This document shows, one piece after another, positions 58,707 through 61,996 of a DNA stretch of 61,996 nucleotides (position 1 is the first letter of the stretch; every line of letters starts with the position of its first letter). The notes beneath the pieces are model-generated. The model was not told the origin of the DNA. It made no database searches and saw only the letters and a program-made list of their open reading frames with translations. Made by a program: the position numbers and the translations under genes. Where the stretch lies: positions 86,991 through 148,986 of the forward strand of contig CALWJA010000055.1 of assembly GCA_944380875.1 (NCBI GenBank), read 5' to 3'. This DNA comes from an uncultured Clostridia bacterium. Lineage in GTDB: Bacteria > Bacillota > Clostridia > Oscillospirales > Acutalibacteraceae.

Positions 58707-59408
58707 TCAGCCTTTTGGGGCGGGCGCAGCTTTTTCCGTCTCCTGGGTATACAGCCATTCCGTATGAGGAAGAAGCTCCGAAAGGCTCAGGCAATATCGG
58801 TCACAGAGAGCCTCCATTCTGGAGCGGTCGCAGGCTGCGTGGGAATCGTAGACCCCAAAGACAGCCATTCCTGCCTGTTTAGCGCTGCAGCAGCAGGAAT
58901 ATATATCTTCGAAAACAAGGCAGCGCGACGGTAAAATTCCAAGCTTTTGGGCAGCCATGCTATAAATGGCGGGGTTTTCTTTGCCGCTTCCTGCTTCCCG
59001 GGTCGTGATAAAAGCATCGAACCCATCGTATATGCCGTGCCTTTTTAAGGCAGGGGTATATAAGTCCTCCAGACAGGCGGTGGCAAGGCCGATTCGGAGT
59101 CCTTCCTTCTTTAGAAAAGCAAGAAGTTCCTTTGCCCCCGGTTTTAGAGGAATGGTATTGGCATACGCATCCTGCGCCATTTGTGTCCAACGGGTCATAA
59201 GGGTTTCGGGTGAATCCTGCAGGCCAAAACGGCGGATAGTGTATTCCGCCGTTTCCCGAAAAGTGAGGGACATAACAGCGTCCATATAATCAGCAGGGAC
59301 AGAAAGACCGTAACTTCCAAGGAATTCCCGGTCAATTTCCGCCCAAAGGCCTACGGAATCCAGAAGGGTTCCGTCCAGATCAAATATAACGCCGTCAAAT
59401 CTGCGCAT
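58707..59408 (-). CDS. HAD-superfamily phosphatase / beta-phosphoglucomutase-like
   Basis: A 233-residue haloacid dehalogenase with a four-helix cap. The nucleophile and acid are D10 and D12 in FDLDGTLLDS; the Thr/Ser and Lys motifs (GLATACLED; GKENPAIY) and final acidic CLVFEDIYSCC are present. Substrate unknown. The start at 59408 has GGAGGAGG upstream and overlaps the DUF4130 stop by 14 bp, so it belongs to the LexA-box operon. Confidence 0.9.
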   Translation of the reverse strand: MRRFDGVIFDLDGTLLDSVGLWAEIDREFLGSYGLSVPADYMDAVMSLTFRETAEYTIRRFGLQDSPETLMTRWTQMAQDAYANTIPLKPGAKELLAFLKKEGLRIGLATACLEDLYTPALKRHGIYDGFDAFITTREAGSGKENPAIYSMAAQKLGILPSRCLVFEDIYSCCCSAKQAGMAVFGVYDSHAACDRSRMEALCDRYCLSLSELLPHTEWLYTQETEKAAPAPKG

Positions 59409-60318
59409 GAATTTTTTCCTCCTCCGGGTGTGTGAGAACAAGGCTGTGCGCTTCTGCGGGAGCCCCCAAAGATGCTTTTATTATAGGAAGTTTCCCCTCT
59501 TCTGTCAATTGTGGTTTGCCGGCGACCCCTTGGATGCCGGAAGGGGAAAAAACCGATTCTCGCTGAAATTCCGTCATATGTTTCCAATACCGCATAGGCA
59601 TATGGCTGCGGCGGCATTTGGGATTATAGCGGCTTTCTATAGCGACAGTTTCATAAAATCGCTTCCAAAGCCGGCGGTATTCCACTTCCTCCCTGCCGGG
59701 AGCCGGAGGGGTAAAAGAGGTAAGAGGTATAATGCCCCATTTTTCAGGGGTATGCAGGAGCGCTTCCCCATGGGTTTTGTCCCAAATTAGAAAATGTTCG
59801 CCGGAATATCGGGAGCAGAAATGGTTCGCCAAAAGAGATAAGATCCGATTTTCCGGCTCCAGTATGGCAGTCAGCACGCCTCCATACTCAGAAAAGCGGA
59901 GAAACTCTATAAAACGGTGAGACTCGTTTTGCAGCTGTTGGACAATTTTCAAAAGGTCATGGACAGCCGGATCCGCCAGCCTGTGCATAACAGCGGGGCC
60001 TTCCTCCATACCGGTTCGGATGAAACGGAGAAGGAGCATTTCTTTTTCCGAAAAGCAGCTTAAAAATCCAAGACGCACTTGCTCACGGGCTTCCGCGGAT
60101 ATGTTTTTTCGCAGGGATATATAGACCCGCCGCGCCTTTTCCTCGTCCGTATCAATCCATTTTTCAGGGAAAAGACTTTGGGGAGCATCCTCGGGAAAGA
60201 TGGCGGAGGGATATTCTTTTCGCAGATAGGATGCAAAAACGCAGGAGAGAAAGCCGGAAAAGCTGCCGTCATACCGGTAGGCTGCGGCGATCTCCTTTGC
60301 CGGATAGCGCTGTTTCAT
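59395..60318 (-). CDS. DUF4130 protein (TIGR03915-type, DNA metabolism)
   Basis: A 307-residue protein that matches the DUF4130 family, which is found next to the radical SAM protein seen here; annotated as probable DNA metabolism protein. Visible blocks are YDGSFSGFLSCVFASYLRKE at the N-terminus and YNPKCRRSHMPMRYWKHMTEF near residue 240. Its ATG overlaps the upstream stop as ATGA. Biochemical role unknown; links to DNA repair are by association. Confidence 0.88.
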   Translation of the reverse strand: MKQRYPAKEIAAAYRYDGSFSGFLSCVFASYLRKEYPSAIFPEDAPQSLFPEKWIDTDEEKARRVYISLRKNISAEAREQVRLGFLSCFSEKEMLLLRFIRTGMEEGPAVMHRLADPAVHDLLKIVQQLQNESHRFIEFLRFSEYGGVLTAILEPENRILSLLANHFCSRYSGEHFLIWDKTHGEALLHTPEKWGIIPLTSFTPPAPGREEVEYRRLWKRFYETVAIESRYNPKCRRSHMPMRYWKHMTEFQRESVFSPSGIQGVAGKPQLTEEGKLPIIKASLGAPAEAHSLVLTHPEEEKIHAQI

Positions 60319-61655
60319 GCAGAAAACCCTCCTTTGGAAACGGTATCGGAAAGCAGGGAGGTGGTTGGTGTATTTTCCCAGGAAAGGCGGGCAGGGGGCG
60401 TATCAAAGAAGGAAAGCTGTTCCCCGGTATCCAGAGGATCGCGGGGGGAGGGTTCTGTGAGAGCCCGAAAAACACCCTCTTGGGTTACCCGCAGGCCGGG
60501 CATCATTTTGCCGGAACATGTGATAAAATATTGCGCCCGTTTCAGGACCACTCCAAGACGTTTCAGACCTTCAAAGGAAAGACTGCTTTCCCGCCGGGCT
60601 GTTATAATGCGCTTTGCGCTTTTTACGCCGATTCCCGGCACACGAAGAAGCAGGGCATATTCCGCCCGGTTTACATCTATAGGGAATAGTTCCATATGGC
60701 GAATGGCCCAGCAACATTTGGGATCCAGCAGGGGATCGAAGGAAGGGGAAGCATCGTCCAGAATTTCGGATGCAGAAAAGCCGTAGAAGCGAAGGAGCCA
60801 GTCTGCCTGATAGAGGCGGTGTTCCCGAAGAAGAGGGGGCTTTGTCCCCATAGGAGGAAGAAGGGCACTGTCGGAAACGGGAACATAAGCGGAAAAGAAA
60901 ACCCGTTTGAGTTTGTATTTTTTATATAAGCCTTCCGTAAGCCGAAGAATTTGCAGGTCAGAATCGGGTGTAGCCCCAATAATCATCTGTGTGCTTTGAC
61001 CGGCGGGAGCAAAGGCAGGTGCGTGTTTATAAAGGGCCAAATCCCTTTTGTTTTCCGCGATACGCCCGCTGATGAGCCCCATGGGCTTTAATATGGAGCT
61101 CTTTGTTTTATTGGGCGCCAATTTTTGCAGGCCGGATTCGGAAGGCAGTTCTATATTGACGCTCATGCGGTCAGCCAGAAGCCCCAGCCGGGTAATCAGG
61201 GCGCTATCCGCGCCGGGGATGGCTTTAACATGGATATATCCGCCGAAATGGTATTCCTGGCGCAGAAGGCGGAGAGTTTCTATCAGTTGTTCGCAGGTGT
61301 AATCCGGGCTGCGGAGGATTCCGCTGCTGAGAAAAAGGCCTTCAATGTAGTTGCGCCGGTAAAAGGCTATAGTCAGCTCCGCCAGTTCCCGGGGCGTAAA
61401 CGCAGCTCTGGGCGTATCGTTGGAACAGCGGTTGACGCAGTATTTGCAGTTATATATGCAGGAATTGGTGAAGAGCACCTTCAAAAGGGAGATGCAACGG
61501 CCGTCCGCTGCGAAGCTGTGGCAAAGCCCATAGGAAACGGCATTGCCCAGCTGACCGGGCACATTTGGCCTATCAACTCCGCTGGAGGTGCAGGCGGCGT
61601 CATATTTGGCCGCATCCGTTAAAATGGTGAGTTTTTCCAGGGTGGAAAGGGACAT
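60315..61655 (-). CDS. Radical SAM protein of the DNA modification/repair type (TIGR03916)
   Basis: A 446-residue radical SAM enzyme with C66-C70-C73 (SCIYNCKYC) for the catalytic cluster. Cysteines C22, C45 and C54 upstream might bind another cluster. The C-terminus carries a helix-hairpin-helix DNA-binding motif (LRVPGIGVKSAKRIITA). The family is paired with DUF4130 and predicted to act on DNA; the reaction is unknown. It is the first gene of a three-gene minus-strand operon behind a LexA-type box. Confidence 0.9.
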   Translation of the reverse strand: MSLSTLEKLTILTDAAKYDAACTSSGVDRPNVPGQLGNAVSYGLCHSFAADGRCISLLKVLFTNSCIYNCKYCVNRCSNDTPRAAFTPRELAELTIAFYRRNYIEGLFLSSGILRSPDYTCEQLIETLRLLRQEYHFGGYIHVKAIPGADSALITRLGLLADRMSVNIELPSESGLQKLAPNKTKSSILKPMGLISGRIAENKRDLALYKHAPAFAPAGQSTQMIIGATPDSDLQILRLTEGLYKKYKLKRVFFSAYVPVSDSALLPPMGTKPPLLREHRLYQADWLLRFYGFSASEILDDASPSFDPLLDPKCCWAIRHMELFPIDVNRAEYALLLRVPGIGVKSAKRIITARRESSLSFEGLKRLGVVLKRAQYFITCSGKMMPGLRVTQEGVFRALTEPSPRDPLDTGEQLSFFDTPPARLSWENTPTTSLLSDTVSKGGFSA

Positions 61656-61666
61656 AAAACCACCTC

Positions 61667-61725
61667 TATCCTATACTAGAACATTTGTTCTAGTATAGGA
61701 TACACCTAAGTTGTACGGATGTCAA
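61667..61725 (-). promoter_or_regulatory. Promoter with perfect LexA/SOS box
   Basis: On the minus strand TTGACA (61725-61720), 17-bp spacer and TATCCT (61702-61697). GAACATTTGTTC at 61679-61690 fits the Gram-positive LexA (DinR) consensus GAAC-N4-GTTC. It is the centre of a larger perfect inverted repeat of 16-bp arms (61667-61682 and 61687-61702) that includes the -10. A LexA site at this place would block transcription until DNA damage. Confidence 0.85.
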
Positions 61726-61780
61726 CAGGTTAGAAGAAGAAAGTAAAACGGAAAATGTTTCCATATCTAAAATCGTTAGC

Positions 61781-61996
61781 AGCAAATAGTGAATTGTCAA
61801 ACTAAGAGCAACAGGAATTGAGCTCAAAGTCCCATAATTCCTGTGCGGAATGGAAATTCAAAACCTTGTGAGGCCTGGCGTTGATCAACGCCAGGTTTCG
61901 TTTTAGCGTGGCAGGAGCGACCCTGGATAGATTCCTGCCTTTTGGATAGAACTCCCGGAGCAGGCCATTGAGATTCTCGTTTGTGCCTTTCTGCCA
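61781..61996 (-). mobile_element. Right end region of an IS30-family insertion sequence (partial)
   Basis: Contains the 3' part of an IS30-type transposase running off the right edge. GTGAATTGTCAAAC near 61789-61802 resembles an IS30 terminal repeat, so the element probably ends about there; this boundary is approximate and no target duplication can be checked. Confidence 0.7.
61802..61996 (-). CDS. IS30-family transposase, C-terminal part
   Basis: Sixty-four codons of the C-terminus are visible, starting WQKGTNENLNGLLREFYPKG, the block carrying the last acidic residue of the DDE catalytic triad (E in TNENLNG), and ending in SCCS with a stop at 61802-61804. The frame is open at the window edge, so the rest lies to the right. 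It is intact as far as seen. Confidence 0.9.
   Translation of the reverse strand, partial: WQKGTNENLNGLLREFYPKGRNLSRVAPATLKRNLALINARPHKVLNFHSAQELWDFELNSCCS

Overview
The window is one contig piece from a low-to-mid-GC (roughly half GC by eye) Gram-positive Firmicute of the class Clostridia, probably a gut-type glycan user related to the Oscillospirales or Christensenellales. This is inferred from strong GGAGG ribosome sites, TTGACA-17-TATAAT promoters, an L10 leader, frequent TTG starts, CsoR, NiaR and ArgR style operators, and an LPXTG-like surface protein. The taxonomic placement below class level is inference. No rRNA, tRNA or CRISPR array was seen.

Layout. 1-5 kb: 3' part of a left-handed beta-helix transferase, a pyridoxamine kinase, and a cell-wall pair consisting of an FHA-FtsW/RodA fusion followed by a penicillin-binding transpeptidase. 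5-6.7 kb: a radical SAM protein and a flavin reductase on the minus strand. 7-15.6 kb: a complete one-direction arginine cluster argG-argH-argC-argJ-argB-argD-argF, converting glutamate to arginine by the acetyl-recycling (ArgJ) route, preceded by an ArgR-type operator. 15.6-17 kb: a flavodoxin-ferredoxin protein and a dCMP deaminase on the minus strand. 17.1-17.4 kb: a 112-bp tandem repeat of hairpins, then rsmA and two small membrane proteins. 19.7-21.2 kb: a GH43 xylosidase. 21.3-26.1 kb, minus strand: ddl, a YwiB-like protein, argS and a homocysteine methyltransferase-like protein.

26.3-31.1 kb: an unrecognised gene, then the translation/transcription block rpmG-secE-nusG-rplK-rplA-rplJ-rplL with an attenuator-like leader, two copies of a GTGGGAGG/ATTTACCAC leader structure and an L10 leader. 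rpoB does not follow rplL. 31.1-35.1 kb, minus strand: an amidohydrolase and a GH31 alpha-xylosidase. 35.4-40 kb: a polyprenyl sugar-phosphate transferase, D-amino acid aminotransferase and oligoendopeptidase F. 40-42.3 kb: a secreted beta-helix surface protein with a Pro/Glu-rich 42-bp repeat and a SPATG anchor. 43-44.6 kb: NiaR repressor and a NiaX-like vitamin transporter. 45-48.7 kb: citrate synthase, GDPD and an MFS transporter. 48.8-52.6 kb: two small proteins, then a copper module (CopA with a fused CopZ-like domain, CsoR, and a CsoR-type operator). 53.3-56.2 kb: an AraC regulator and GH51 arabinofuranosidase. 56.3-61.7 kb, minus strand: a NimA-like flavoprotein, an AraC-MYG1 pair, and a three-gene operon (radical SAM DNA-repair type, DUF4130, HAD hydrolase) whose promoter contains a perfect LexA-type box. 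The right end runs into an IS30-family transposase.

The most interesting unexplained element is the 17.1-17.4 kb repeat: three tandem hairpin units whose few substitutions all fall outside stems. Next are the LexA-controlled radical SAM/DUF4130 operon and the CopA-CopZ fusion, which keeps an internal ribosome site and start codon. Together these are candidates for follow-up rather than demonstrated new systems.
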